From Pseudonocardia sp. ICBG1293 (GTDB lineage: Bacteria > Actinomycetota > Actinomycetes > Mycobacteriales > Pseudonocardiaceae): a DNA stretch of 64,000 nt. Every line of letters starts with the position of its first letter. Positions within the stretch are counted from its first letter, which is position 1. Where the stretch lies: the NCBI RefSeq assembly GCF_020131355.1, contig NZ_JAHLEL010000047.1, forward strand, positions 372,001-436,000, in the 5' to 3' direction. Below the pieces are notes generated by a model. That model was not told the origin of the DNA and made no database searches. It saw nothing but the letters and a program-made list of their open reading frames with translations. Below are positions 47,801-57,058 of this stretch, in pieces. The position numbers and the translations under genes were made by a program.

Positions 47801-50037
47801 GGGGGTCTCGGCGAGCGCCGACACCAGCGACGGGACGGCGGTGACCTGTGCGACCGGCTCGGTGCGCAGCAGCCGGGCCAGTGCCTCCGGCCCGGTCGCG
47901 GTGGCGTCGTCGGCGACGAGCACCCGGGCCCCACCCGCCAGCGCGGCGAGCAGCTCGGTGACCCCGTCGATGAAGGCGATCGAGCTCTTGGCGACCCGGA
48001 CGTCACCGGGCTCCACCGGCCAGGCCCGGTCCGCCCAGTCCAGCCGGCGGGCCAGGCCACGGTGCGTGCCGAGCACGCCCTTCGGCACACCGGTCGAGCC
48101 GGAGGTGTACACGAGGTAGGCGGCCTGCTCGGGACGCGGCCGGTCGAACGGCCGGTCCGGGGCCGGGCCCGTCGACAGCTCCGCGACGGTCGCCGTGGCC
48201 GTACCGGCCGCGGTGGCGGGTGCGGTGACGGCACCGTCGGTGATCACCAGGGCGGGCGCGGAGTCGGTGAGCACGTGCCGGATCCGGGCGGCCGGGTAGC
48301 CGGGGTCCACCGGTACGAGGACCGCGCCGGCGCGCAGCACTCCGAGTACCGCGGCGGCCAGACCGGTGGTGCGGGGCAGCAGCACGGCGACCCGGTCCTC
48401 CGGCCCGATCCCGCGCGCACGCAGCGCGGCGGCGACGCGGTCGGCGGTGTCGTCGAGCTCGGCGACGGTGACCTCGACCGGCGCGCGGCCGGGGGCGGGC
48501 GCACCGACCAGGGCCACCTCGTCGGCGCGGTCGGCGGCTCCCGGGCCGAGCGCGTCCGCCGGGATCCAGCGGGGATCGCCGTCGGTACCGGTGACCGACC
48601 GGTGCACCGGCCGGGTGCCGAAGACGTCGGCGAGCCGGCGGTCCGGGTCGTCACCGGCGTCCTCGAGCAGCGCCTCCAGGTCGGCCAGCAGGGTCGACAC
48701 CGCGTCCGCGGTCAGGTGTGCCGCGGCGTAGGTGGCCTCGACGTCGAAGCCGTCCTCGGTGAGGAACACCTCCAGCGCCAGCGGGTGCTGAGCGGTGCCG
48801 TTGTCGGTGCGCAGCCAGCTCGTGGTGGTGCCGGGCAGCTGCGGGCCGTGCAGCTTCTGGGTGAGGAACAGCAGCTGGGCCTCGAACAGCGAGCGGGCCT
48901 GCCCGGACGCCGACGGGTTCAGCAGCTCGACGAGTCGGTCGTAGGGGAAGCCCTGGTGGGCGAACCCGTCCGCCGCCACGGACGCGACGCGGCCGATGAG
49001 CGAACGGACGGTGTCGTCGGGCCGCACGGCCGAGCGCAGCACCACGAGGTTGCCGAAGTTGCCGACGAGCTCGGTCACCCCGCTGTCCTCGCGGTTGACC
49101 ACGGCGGTGCCGACGGCGACGTCGCCGGTGCCGGCGAACCGGCTCAGCACGGCGCCGTAGCAGGCGAGCACCACCGTGTACGGCGTCGTGTCCAGCTGCG
49201 CGGAGAGCTCCCGTACGGCCAGGGCGGCGGCCGGGGAGAAGCGACGGTCCACCCGTCCCCCCGCCTCGACGCCCGCCGCCGGGTCCTCGGCGGGCAGCCG
49301 GTCGAACAGCGCGGGCACCGGCTCGACGAGCTGCTCCCGCCAGAACGCCGCGTCGGCCCCGGCGCCCTGGTCGCCGCCGGCCCACGCCCGCTGTTCGGCG
49401 TCGGCGAAGTCCGCGACCTGACGCGGCGGCGGGGTCGTGGTCACCGCCCCGTCCCGGGCCTGCCGGTAGGCGCGCTCCAGGTCACGGGAGATCACCGCGA
49501 AGGTGAGGCCGTCCCACGCGATGTGGTGGACCTGCAGCAGCACCGTCGTGCGCGCCGGGCCCTCCCGGACCACGGCCACCCGCAGCGCGGAGTCGGTCGC
49601 GAGGTCGTAGGGCCGCGACGCCCGGTCGCGGGCCAGCTCGCGGACCCATGCACGACGCTCGGCGGGGTCGGCCCCGGCGCGTCGAGGACCTCCCAGACGT
49701 GGCCGGGCGTGTCGTGCACCCGCTGGAACGGGTCGCCGTCGTCGCCCGCGTGGTAGGTCGTGCGCAACACCTCGTGCCGGGCCACCAGCGCGTCGAACGC
49801 CGCGCGCAGGGCCGTCTCGTCCAGGTCCCCGTCGAGGGTGAGCTCGATGCACAGGTTGAACGCGGTGCTGTCCGGCACGATCTGGTGGTGCAGCCACATC
49901 CGCCGCTGCGCGAACGACAGCGGGAACTCGGTCCGACCGGCACGGCGCGGCGCGGCGGCGGGGTCGCTGCGGCGCAGGCCTGCCTCGGCCAGGCGCCGGG
50001 CGATCAGGGCGCGCTTGCGCTCGTCGAGACTGGTCAT
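35831..50037 (-). CDS. four-module siderophore NRPS, C-A-T x4 then E (apparent single-base frameshift near the 5' end)
   Basis: About 4735 residues after correction. Order with approximate residues: C1 (HHIAWDG ~171), A1 (480-980), T1 (FALGGHSLS ~1021), C2 (HHIAVDE ~1218), A2 (1555-2060), T2 (~2105), C3 (HFQLFDG ~2320), A3 (2620-3120), T3 (~3165), C4 (HHIAVDEWS ~3350), A4 (3680-4180), T4 (~4225), E (HHLAVDGTSW ~4440). Codes read by eye: A1 I-D-T-T-I-S-S-G-D-K, like the beta-alanine code; A2 D-V-F-S-V-A-L-V-H-K, unassigned; A3 and A4 D-M-E-N-L-G-L-I-N-K, the (formyl-)hydroxyornithine code of coelichelin. ATG at 50037 follows GGAGG. The first ~120 codons are one frame off: the run GGGG (49675-49672) seems to lack a G. 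There is no thioesterase. Confidence 0.93.
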
Positions 50038-50126
50038 GGTGTGGCCTCCGGTGTCCCGGGCGGGACGGATGGGTGCGGTCGTTCGGGGTGCGGGCGGCGG
50101 CGGGGCTCGGCCGCGCGGACGGTGGC

Positions 50127-53100
50127 CTACCGGTCGGCCAGTGCCCGGTCGAGGTCGTCCTCGGCGAGCGACTCGATCTCGTCGACGACCTCGGCGACGG
50201 CGTCGACACGCTCGGGCTCCGACTCGCGCAGGGCCCGGCACAGCTCCCGCACCGTGGGGTGGGCGAACACCGTGCGCGCGGACACGGCGTCGGTGTCGAG
50301 CAGCTCCCGCAGCTGCGAGACGATCACCGTGACCAGCACCGAGTCCCCGCCCAGGGCGAACAGCGGCGTCTCGACGCCGCCCGGGCCGTCGTGCTCGAGC
50401 ACCTGCGCCCACACCCGGGCCACCACCCGTTCCAGCGCGGAGTCGGGCTCGACCCGGTCCGCGCCGGCCGAGACCCGCTCGGCGACGGCGGCCCGCACGG
50501 CCCGGCGGTCGATCTTCCCGTTCGTGGTCAGCGGCACCCGGTCCAGCGCGACGACGGCCCGCGGGACCATGTGCGGCGGCAGCGCCTCCGGGAGCGCGGC
50601 CGCGACCGTGTCGGGGTCGGCGGTGCCGTGCACCGCGACCGCGAGCACCGCGTCACCGACCACGACGGCGACCGCGCGGGCGACCCCGTCGAGCGCGGCG
50701 GTGGCGGCCTCCACCTCTCCCAGCTCGACCCGGAACCCGTTGAGCTTGACCTGGTCGTCGCGGCGGCCGAGGAACTCCACGGTGCCGTCGGCCCGGTAGC
50801 GGGCGAGGTCCCCGGTGCGGTACCAGCGCCGCCCGTCGAGGGTCAGGAAGCGGTCCGCGGACCGGTCCGGGTCACCGCGGTAGCCGTGGGCCACCCCGGC
50901 ACCCCCGATCCACAGCTCGCCGGGCACGTGGTCGGGTGCGTCGCGGCCGAGATGGTCGACGACGCGCAGCGCGACCCCGTCCAGCGGGGTGCCGTAGGGC
51001 ACGCACCGCCAGTCCGGGTCGACGGCACCGGGGCCCTCGCCGACCTCGGTGACGGTGGAGTGGATCGCGGTCTCGGTCGTGCCGCCGAGTCCGGCGAAGC
51101 CGCAGCCGGGCACCCGCTCGCGCAGCCGCCCGGGCAGGTCGGTGCCCACCCGGTCGCCGCCGAGCAGGACCTGGCGCAGGGTGTCGCCGAGGTCGTGCCC
51201 GGTGGCCAGCAGCGCGTCGAGCAGCGCCGGCACGCAGTTGAGGATCGTGACGCCGTGCTCGCGGACCGCGCGCGCCCAGTGGTCGGGGTCGCGCTGGGCG
51301 CCCTCGGGCACGACGACGGCGGCACCGCCGGTGCCCAGCACCGCGAACAGGTCGAACACCGACAGGTCGAAGTCGAGCGCGGAGACCGTGAGCGTCCGGT
51401 CGTCGCTCCCGATCCGGTAGCGGCGGACCAGGTCGTCGAGGGTGGCGACGGCGGCGCGGTGCGGCACCTCGACACCCTTCGGCTCGCCGGTGGAGCCCGA
51501 GGTGAACAGCAGGTAGGCGGCCTGATCCGGGTCGGGGGCGGCCGCCTCGGGCAGTGGCGCGTGCGCCAGGAGCTCGGCGAGGGTGACGCGGTCCTCCCCC
51601 GGCTCGGCGGTGATCGCCCACCGGTGCCCGGACACCGCGCGGATCCGCTCGACCCGGGCGGACGGCTGCTCCACGCCCAGCGGCACGTAGGTGCCGCCCG
51701 CGGCGAGCACCCCGAGCACCGCGACGACCTGCTCCGGTCCGCGCGGCAGCGTCACCGCGACCGGCTCGCCCGCAGCGACGCCGCGCTCGCGCAGCCCGGC
51801 CGCGACCCGCAGTGCCCGGTCGGCCAGCTCGGCGTGTCCCAGCACGGTGGAGCCGGCGACGACGGCCGGGGCGTCCCCGCGGGCGGCGGCGCCGGTGAAG
51901 AAGTCGTGGTGCAGCGGCCGCGCCGGTGGCAGCTCGGCGGTGGTGTTGACGCGCTCGCGCACGGCGAGCTGGTCGGCGGGCAGCAGCGCCGGGACGGGCA
52001 CGGACCAGGTCCGCTCCTCCCCCAGGCCACGGACGAGCCGGCTGAACGCGGCGAACATGGCCTCGCCGACGCCGTCGGGCAGCAGGTCCGCGCGGACGTC
52101 CCAGTTGACCAGGATCTCCCCGCCGACCTCGGTGATCTGCGCGTCGAGCAGGACCTGCGGCCCCTGCGAGATCATCCACACCGGGTCGCCGAACAGGTCC
52201 CGTGCCCGCTCGTCGAACAGCTCGCCGAGGTTCAGCCCGCTGGTGAACACCACCGGCGCCAGTACCTGCTCGCCCGCGCGGCGGCCGATGTCGCGCAGCA
52301 CCTCGACGCCGGAGAAGGCGGCGTGCTCGGCGTCGGAGTGCAGCCGGTGCTGGACGGCGCGCGCCCGCTCCAGGAACGTCGCGGGGCTCGTGAGGTCGAC
52401 CTCGAGCAGGACCGACCCCGTGAAGTCGCCGACGACCCGGTCGATGTCGGGGTGCACCGGGTCGCGGTCGAACAGCGGGACGTTCACCACGAACCGGGGT
52501 TGCGCGCTCCACGCGCCGACGACCTCGGCGTAGGCGGTGGCGATGACGGCGGCGGCGGTCAGGCCGTGCCGGCGGCACGCCGCGAACACCGCGTCCCGCT
52601 CGTCGCCGGCCAGGGTGAACGCGAGCCGCTGCGCGCGCGGGCGGCCGGTGCCGTGCTCCAGGGCCGGCAGCTCGGGCGCACCGGGCAGCTCCGCGGCGCG
52701 GCCCTCCCAGTAGGCACGGGCGGCCTCGGACGCGGCCCGGCGTGCACCCGGCCTGGCCTGCAGGTACTCCCGGTAGGTGACGCCGACCGGCTCGGTCTCG
52801 GGCGCGTCGAGGCGGTGGGCGTAGCAGTGGGCCAGGTCGGCGAGCAGCACCCGGAAGCTGACGGCGTCGGCGGCGACCATGTCCACGTCGACGTGCAGCC
52901 GGGCCCCGTCGGGCAGCAGGCTCACCGCGACCCGGAACACCTCGCCGCGCTCGATCGCGAGCATCTCGTGCGACATCGCGTCCCGGGTCCCGGCCAGGCG
53001 CTCCGCGCGCTCGGCGTCGGACACCGCGCGCAGGTCGTGCACGGTGGGCGCGCCCTGGCCTGCGGCGGGCAGGATCTCCTGGCGGCCGTTGTCGGTGATG

Positions 53101-53582
53101 CGGGCGCGCAGCATCGGGTGCCGGTCGACGAGCCGGCGCAGCGCGGCGGCCAGCCGGTCGGGGTCGAGACCGGGCCCGTCGAACTCCAGGTACAGGTGCG
53201 GAGCCACCCCGCCCAGGGGCTGGGCGGGGTCGCGGCCCGCCCAGTACGCGTGCTGGAGCAGGGCGAGCCCGAACTCGGCGGCACCGTCGGTCCCGGTCGG
53301 CTCCGCGGCTCCGGCGGGCTGCTCGTCGCGGGCGCCGGTCGGCGCGTCCTCGTCGGGACGGCGCGCCAGCAGCGCGGCCCACGCCGCGACGGTCGGGCGG
53401 GCGGCGAGGTCGCCGAACCCCACGTCGAACCCGTCGTCGCGCCAGCGCGAGACCAGGCGCATGAGCGCGATGGACTGCAGGCCGAGCTCGAACAGGTCGT
53501 CGTCGTCGCCGACGTCCTCGGGCTCCTCGTCGACGAGGTCGGCGATCAGCGCACGGAGCTCGTCGGTGGACACGGGGCTCAT
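50127..53582 (-). CDS. NRPS: ArCP - Cy - A - T, salicyl-capped heterocycle module
   Basis: 1151 residues. ArCP: DLFELGLQSIAL with Ser37 for the salicyl phosphopantetheine. Cyclisation domain (about 105-530): DMVAADAVS at 234-242 is a perfect DxxxxDxxS motif. A domain (about 545-1040): LLFTSGSTGEPKG core, with a by-eye code D-L-F-N-L-G-G-I-H-K closest to cysteine codes and unlike the usual serine code. T domain: LFALGGDSVLVT near 1080. It would join salicylate to Cys (or Ser/Thr) and form a hydroxyphenyl-thiazoline or -oxazoline. ATG at 53582 follows AGGAGGAG. NRPS-2 begins 90 nt downstream. Confidence 0.93.
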   Translation of the reverse strand: MSPVSTDELRALIADLVDEEPEDVGDDDDLFELGLQSIALMRLVSRWRDDGFDVGFGDLAARPTVAAWAALLARRPDEDAPTGARDEQPAGAAEPTGTDGAAEFGLALLQHAYWAGRDPAQPLGGVAPHLYLEFDGPGLDPDRLAAALRRLVDRHPMLRARITDNGRQEILPAAGQGAPTVHDLRAVSDAERAERLAGTRDAMSHEMLAIERGEVFRVAVSLLPDGARLHVDVDMVAADAVSFRVLLADLAHCYAHRLDAPETEPVGVTYREYLQARPGARRAASEAARAYWEGRAAELPGAPELPALEHGTGRPRAQRLAFTLAGDERDAVFAACRRHGLTAAAVIATAYAEVVGAWSAQPRFVVNVPLFDRDPVHPDIDRVVGDFTGSVLLEVDLTSPATFLERARAVQHRLHSDAEHAAFSGVEVLRDIGRRAGEQVLAPVVFTSGLNLGELFDERARDLFGDPVWMISQGPQVLLDAQITEVGGEILVNWDVRADLLPDGVGEAMFAAFSRLVRGLGEERTWSVPVPALLPADQLAVRERVNTTAELPPARPLHHDFFTGAAARGDAPAVVAGSTVLGHAELADRALRVAAGLRERGVAAGEPVAVTLPRGPEQVVAVLGVLAAGGTYVPLGVEQPSARVERIRAVSGHRWAITAEPGEDRVTLAELLAHAPLPEAAAPDPDQAAYLLFTSGSTGEPKGVEVPHRAAVATLDDLVRRYRIGSDDRTLTVSALDFDLSVFDLFAVLGTGGAAVVVPEGAQRDPDHWARAVREHGVTILNCVPALLDALLATGHDLGDTLRQVLLGGDRVGTDLPGRLRERVPGCGFAGLGGTTETAIHSTVTEVGEGPGAVDPDWRCVPYGTPLDGVALRVVDHLGRDAPDHVPGELWIGGAGVAHGYRGDPDRSADRFLTLDGRRWYRTGDLARYRADGTVEFLGRRDDQVKLNGFRVELGEVEAATAALDGVARAVAVVVGDAVLAVAVHGTADPDTVAAALPEALPPHMVPRAVVALDRVPLTTNGKIDRRAVRAAVAERVSAGADRVEPDSALERVVARVWAQVLEHDGPGGVETPLFALGGDSVLVTVIVSQLRELLDTDAVSARTVFAHPTVRELCRALRESEPERVDAVAEVVDEIESLAEDDLDRALADR

Positions 53583-53617
53583 CAGGGGTGCTCCTCCTGC
53601 ACGGTGGGGCGGACGGC

Positions 53618-54055
53618 TCAGCGACCGGCGAACTGGTCGAGGGCTCCCGGCACCGGCGCGGCGGGGTCGGTGTCGAGCTCGACGATCCGGTTGTGGCCGT
53701 CGACGTGGACGACACGCGGCAGGTGGTCGGCCACCGCGGACTCCGGGACCTGCTGGTAGGCGACGATGATCGTGAGGTCGCCCGGGTGCACCAGGTGGGC
53801 CGCGGCCCCGTTCACCCCGATCACGCCGGTACCGCGCTCACCGGTGATCACGTAGGTCTCGAGGCGGTTGCCGTTGTCGATGTCGAGGACCTGGACCTTC
53901 TCGCCCTCGACCAGCCCGGCCGCGTCCATCAGGTCCTCGTCGACGGTCAGCGAACCGACGTAGTGCAGGTCGGCCTGGGTGACCGTGGCGCGGTGGATCT
54001 TGCCGCTGAGCAGCGTGCGGTACACCTGCGGGACGACATCGGCGAGGCCGGACAT
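53618..54055 (-). CDS. panD: aspartate 1-decarboxylase, beta-alanine supply for the siderophore
   Basis: A 145-residue PanD proenzyme. SGKIHRATVTQADLHYVGSL carries the self-cleavage site Gly34-Ser35, which forms the pyruvoyl group; GVIGVNGAAAHLV and GDLTIIVAYQ are the other conserved blocks. It has about ten extra N-terminal residues compared with housekeeping PanD. It makes beta-alanine from aspartate. Its place between mbtH and the NRPS genes, rather than with panB/panC, fits the beta-alanine-like code of NRPS-2 A1. ATG at 54055 follows GGAAGG. Confidence 0.93.
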   Translation of the reverse strand: MSGLADVVPQVYRTLLSGKIHRATVTQADLHYVGSLTVDEDLMDAAGLVEGEKVQVLDIDNGNRLETYVITGERGTGVIGVNGAAAHLVHPGDLTIIVAYQQVPESAVADHLPRVVHVDGHNRIVELDTDPAAPVPGALDQFAGR

Positions 54056-54093
54056 GGGGGTTCCTTCCGTTTCGGGGTGAGGGTGTGGGCCGG

Positions 54094-54303
54094 TCAGGCG
54101 GTGCGCTCGACCAGGCTGCGCGGACGCAGGTCGGTCCAGTTCTGCTCGACGTGTGCGAGGCAGGACGCGCGGTCGGCCGGACCGTGCGCGACCTGCCAGC
54201 CCGCGGGGACGGCGGCGAACGCGGGCCACAGGGAGTACTGGCCCTCGTCGTTGACCAGGGCGTGGAACGTCCCGGTCTCGTCGTCGAACGGGTTCACGGA
54301 CAT
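54094..54303 (-). CDS. mbtH: MbtH-like protein
   Basis: 69 residues. NDEGQYSLWPAFAAVPAGW and CLAHVEQNWTDLRP are the family signature, with the three conserved tryptophans. It is a small chaperone that binds adenylation domains and is needed for activity of many NRPSs. It lies between the ornithine monooxygenase and panD genes in the same operon. Confidence 0.96.
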   Translation of the reverse strand: MSVNPFDDETGTFHALVNDEGQYSLWPAFAAVPAGWQVAHGPADRASCLAHVEQNWTDLRPRSLVERTA

Positions 54304-54336
54304 GGCTGTCTCCTCTGTCGTCGGAGTGGGGTCGGG

Positions 54337-55749
54337 TCAGCGCGCGACGCGACCGGCGGGGAGCGGGTCGGACCGGTCGGCGCCGGCGGGCGGCGGTGGA
54401 CCGGGGTCGGTCCCGGCCGCGGCCAGCGACGCGACGATCTCGCCGGAGCGCACCGCGGTGTTGGACAGCAGGGTCGAGGTGATGCCGTGCGTGTGCTCGG
54501 TCGGGCCCAGGACGTAGATGCCGGCGTGCACCGGCGTGCCGTCGGCGAGCGCAGTGGTGTCGAGCCGGTAGTCACGGCGGATCTCGAGGCGCCCCGCCGG
54601 GTCCCGCAGGCAGGCGGCGGGCAGCCCGCCCCCGAGCAGGTCCAGTGGTGCGGCGGGGCGGTAGCCGGTCGCGTAGACCACCGCGTCCGCGGTGATGACC
54701 TCACGCGAACCGTCGATCAGCGACTCCACCGCCAACTCCACCCGGTCCCCGACATCCACCACATCGGCCACCCGCGACACGTTCCGGAAACGCAACCGCT
54801 CGGTCCCCGCGACCCGCTCGTGATAGTGCGTCCGGTACAGACCCTCGATCAACTCCGGATCGACCACCGAGTAGTTCGTGTTCGCGTGATAACCCAGGAT
54901 CCGGTCCTTCACCTCCTCCGGCGCGGCGAAGAAATCGTCCACCGCCCCCGGATCGAAGATCCGGTTGGCAAACGACGTGTCATCAGCAGGGCTGTAGCCG
55001 TAACGGGCGAACACCGCATGCACCTCCGCACCCGGGAACGTACGGTGCAGATGCTCCACGGTCTCCGCAGCACTCTGCCCCGCACCGACCACGGCGAACC
55101 GGGACGGCGCGGACCCGGCCATCCCGCCGGTGCGGAACAGCAGATCGCGGTTGTGCCAGATCCGGTCGCCGGTGACGACGCCGTCCGGCAGCACCGGAAC
55201 CATGCCGCAGGCGAGGACGACGTTGCGGGTCCGGATCCGGCGGGCGCCGCCCGCGTCCGTGCGCACGACGACGTCGAACAGCTCGACCGGGCCGGTGTCC
55301 CGCACGGGGAGGATCTCCAGCACCTCGGTCGCGTAGCTCACGGAGACCTCGGAACCGGCCCGCTCGACCCGACCCGCGGCCCACTCGAGGTAGTCGTGGA
55401 ACTCCCGGCGCGTGGGGAAGCTGCTGCCGTAGTTGATGAAGTCGGCGAGCCGGCCGCGGTCGTGCAGGTAGGACAGGAAGGAGTAGGCACTCCGGGGATC
55501 ACGCAGAGTCACCAGGTCCTTGAGGTACGAGACCTGCATCGTGGCGGCCTGGAGGAGCATCCCGCGGTGCCACCCGAACGCCTCCTGGCGCTCGACGAAG
55601 CAGCCGGTCATCCGGCCCTCACCGGTCACCGACGCGTTGCGCTCGAGCAGGGCGATCGCGACGCCCAGGTTGGACGGCCCGAAACCGACGCCCAGGACGT
55701 CGACAATCTCCTGGTCGGTGCCGGTTCGCACGCCAACGGGGTCGGCCAT
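54337..55749 (-). CDS. L-ornithine N5-monooxygenase
   Basis: A 470-residue flavin-dependent N-hydroxylating monooxygenase. FAD site GVGFGPSNLGVAIAL at about 19-33, substrate/NADPH region MQVSYLKDLVTLRDPRS, second nucleotide site VVGAGQSAAETVEHL, SPADDTSFANRIFDP, NTNYSVVD, and the C-terminal ATGY. It makes N5-hydroxyornithine for the two hydroxyornithine modules; a lysine N6-enzyme is possible but ornithine fits the NRPS code. ATG at 55749 (AAGGA 6 nt upstream) was preferred to ATG at 55764. It is the first gene of the operon, 35 nt from an iron box. Confidence 0.92.
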   Translation of the reverse strand: MADPVGVRTGTDQEIVDVLGVGFGPSNLGVAIALLERNASVTGEGRMTGCFVERQEAFGWHRGMLLQAATMQVSYLKDLVTLRDPRSAYSFLSYLHDRGRLADFINYGSSFPTRREFHDYLEWAAGRVERAGSEVSVSYATEVLEILPVRDTGPVELFDVVVRTDAGGARRIRTRNVVLACGMVPVLPDGVVTGDRIWHNRDLLFRTGGMAGSAPSRFAVVGAGQSAAETVEHLHRTFPGAEVHAVFARYGYSPADDTSFANRIFDPGAVDDFFAAPEEVKDRILGYHANTNYSVVDPELIEGLYRTHYHERVAGTERLRFRNVSRVADVVDVGDRVELAVESLIDGSREVITADAVVYATGYRPAAPLDLLGGGLPAACLRDPAGRLEIRRDYRLDTTALADGTPVHAGIYVLGPTEHTHGITSTLLSNTAVRSGEIVASLAAAGTDPGPPPPAGADRSDPLPAGRVAR

Positions 55750-55783
55750 CACAGTCCTTTTCACACGGTCGGCTATCCATCTC

Positions 55784-55802
55784 TAAGGCGAGGCTAACTT
55801 GA
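55784..55802. promoter_or_regulatory. IdeR/DmdR-type iron box upstream of the siderophore operon
   Basis: TAAGGCGAGGCTAACTTGA matches the actinobacterial iron-box consensus TTAGGTTAGGCTAACCTAA at 14 of 19 positions. It lies just before the first gene of the biosynthetic operon, so the operon should be repressed when iron is plentiful. Confidence 0.75.
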
Positions 55803-56013
55803 GCACACGGGCTGCCGTTCCGCCTAGAGAGTGACATCACGCAGAACCCCCACACCGCCCGAAACCGCACGTCGGAGCGCCGCCCCGTACGCATCGTCAC
55901 CCGTTCGGGTTACACTACTCAGCGTCAGCGTTACGCCAGGGTGGTGTGACGAATGTCGGTCGCTCCACCCGGTTCGACCGGGCCCCGGCCGGCGGACGAA
56001 CCCTCCGCACACG

Positions 56014-56051
56014 ACAGCGGACGGCGCCGGGCAACCGGCACCGTCCGCTGT
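56014..56051. terminator. terminator hairpin after the siderophore-binding protein gene
   Basis: ACAGCGGACGGCGCCGG pairs with CCGGCACCGTCCGCTGT across a GCAA tetraloop, with one mismatch. It lies just after the stop of the binding-protein gene at 56066 on the minus strand. Confidence 0.75.
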
Positions 56052-56065
56052 GGACGGGCAGGGAA

Positions 56066-57058
56066 CTACCGGGACACGGCCTCCGACAGGCGCGGGGCGA
56101 TCCGGTCGACGATCCACGGGATCGACAGCGGGGACGGGTTGCGCAGACCGATGAACTCGTCGTAGTCGTAGGTCACGACAGCTCCGCGCTGCACCACCGG
56201 CAGCCGCTCGAACAACGGGTTCCGTTCCAGGGTCGTGCGCGCCTCGGTGTCGCCGCCGTCGAAGAGGACGAGGGCGTCGGCGTCGAGCGAGGCGATCTGC
56301 TCGGCGGAGAGCTGCACCCCGAACGACTCCCCCTTCGGCAGCGCGAGGATCTGCGGCGACAGCGACAGACCCAGTGCGGCGGGCACCGAGTTCATCGCGT
56401 CGTCCGGGTCGCGCAGCGCGGTCACCGCGCCGGGCTGCACGAAGCCGAAGGTGTAGGTGGCGCCCTGCAGGGCCGGGTTCGCGGCCCGCGTCTCGTCGAG
56501 CTTCGCCTGCACCTGCCCGATGACCCGCTCGGCGTCGGCCGGGCGGCCGAGCGCCGTCGCGAGCTGCGTCGTCATCTCCTGCCAGGTGTCCTGGGCCGGA
56601 CCCTTCTGGTAGCCGATCGTCGGCGCGATCGCGCTGAGCTGCGGGTAGGCCTTCTCCAGGGCGAAGTACCCCGGGGCGAAGATCAGGTCCGGCTGCAGCG
56701 CGGCGACCTGCTCGACGTCCACCTCGGTGGCCTCGCCGGTCACGGGGAGCACCTCGACGTCGGAGGCCCCACGGGCCTGCGACGTCCACGGGGAGAGACC
56801 GGATTCGCTACCGCTGGAGGAGGCTCCGACGACGGGGGCGTCGAGGGCCAGCGCGACGTCGAACCCGGTGGGCCCGAGGGCCACGATCCGCGTGACACCC
56901 GGCGGCACCGTCGTGGTGCCGAGTGCGTGGGTGACCGTGACCGAGCCCTGCGCGGTGTCGGGGGCACCGGACGGCTCGCTGCCACACGCGACGGCCCCGA
57001 ACAGCATCGCGCCACAGACGGCGGCACCGAGGAAGCCTCGGCGACTTAAGTTAGGCAT
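56066..57058 (-). CDS. iron-siderophore ABC transporter substrate-binding protein, Tat-lipoprotein
   Basis: A 330-residue FecB-type binding protein. The N-terminus MPNLSRRGFLGAAVCGAMLF has a twin-arginine motif (SRRGFLG), and VACG a lipobox at about residue 26, so it is probably exported folded and lipid-anchored. Mature blocks: RIVALGPTGFDVALALDAPV, VEQVAALQPDLIFAPGYFALEKAY, and the C-terminal PLSIPWIVDRIAPRL. An iron box overlaps the start codon. It likely binds the ferric form of the siderophore made next door. No permease/ATPase genes are in the window. Confidence 0.9.
   Translation of the reverse strand: MPNLSRRGFLGAAVCGAMLFGAVACGSEPSGAPDTAQGSVTVTHALGTTTVPPGVTRIVALGPTGFDVALALDAPVVGASSSGSESGLSPWTSQARGASDVEVLPVTGEATEVDVEQVAALQPDLIFAPGYFALEKAYPQLSAIAPTIGYQKGPAQDTWQEMTTQLATALGRPADAERVIGQVQAKLDETRAANPALQGATYTFGFVQPGAVTALRDPDDAMNSVPAALGLSLSPQILALPKGESFGVQLSAEQIASLDADALVLFDGGDTEARTTLERNPLFERLPVVQRGAVVTYDYDEFIGLRNPSPLSIPWIVDRIAPRLSEAVSR

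Noticed and set aside
39989..49756. A 3255-codon open frame on the plus strand opposite the large NRPS gene
   Set aside because: It is the antisense shadow of a GC-rich coding gene: Arg/Gly/Val-rich, no domains, no ribosome site. The NRPS on the other strand explains the sequence.
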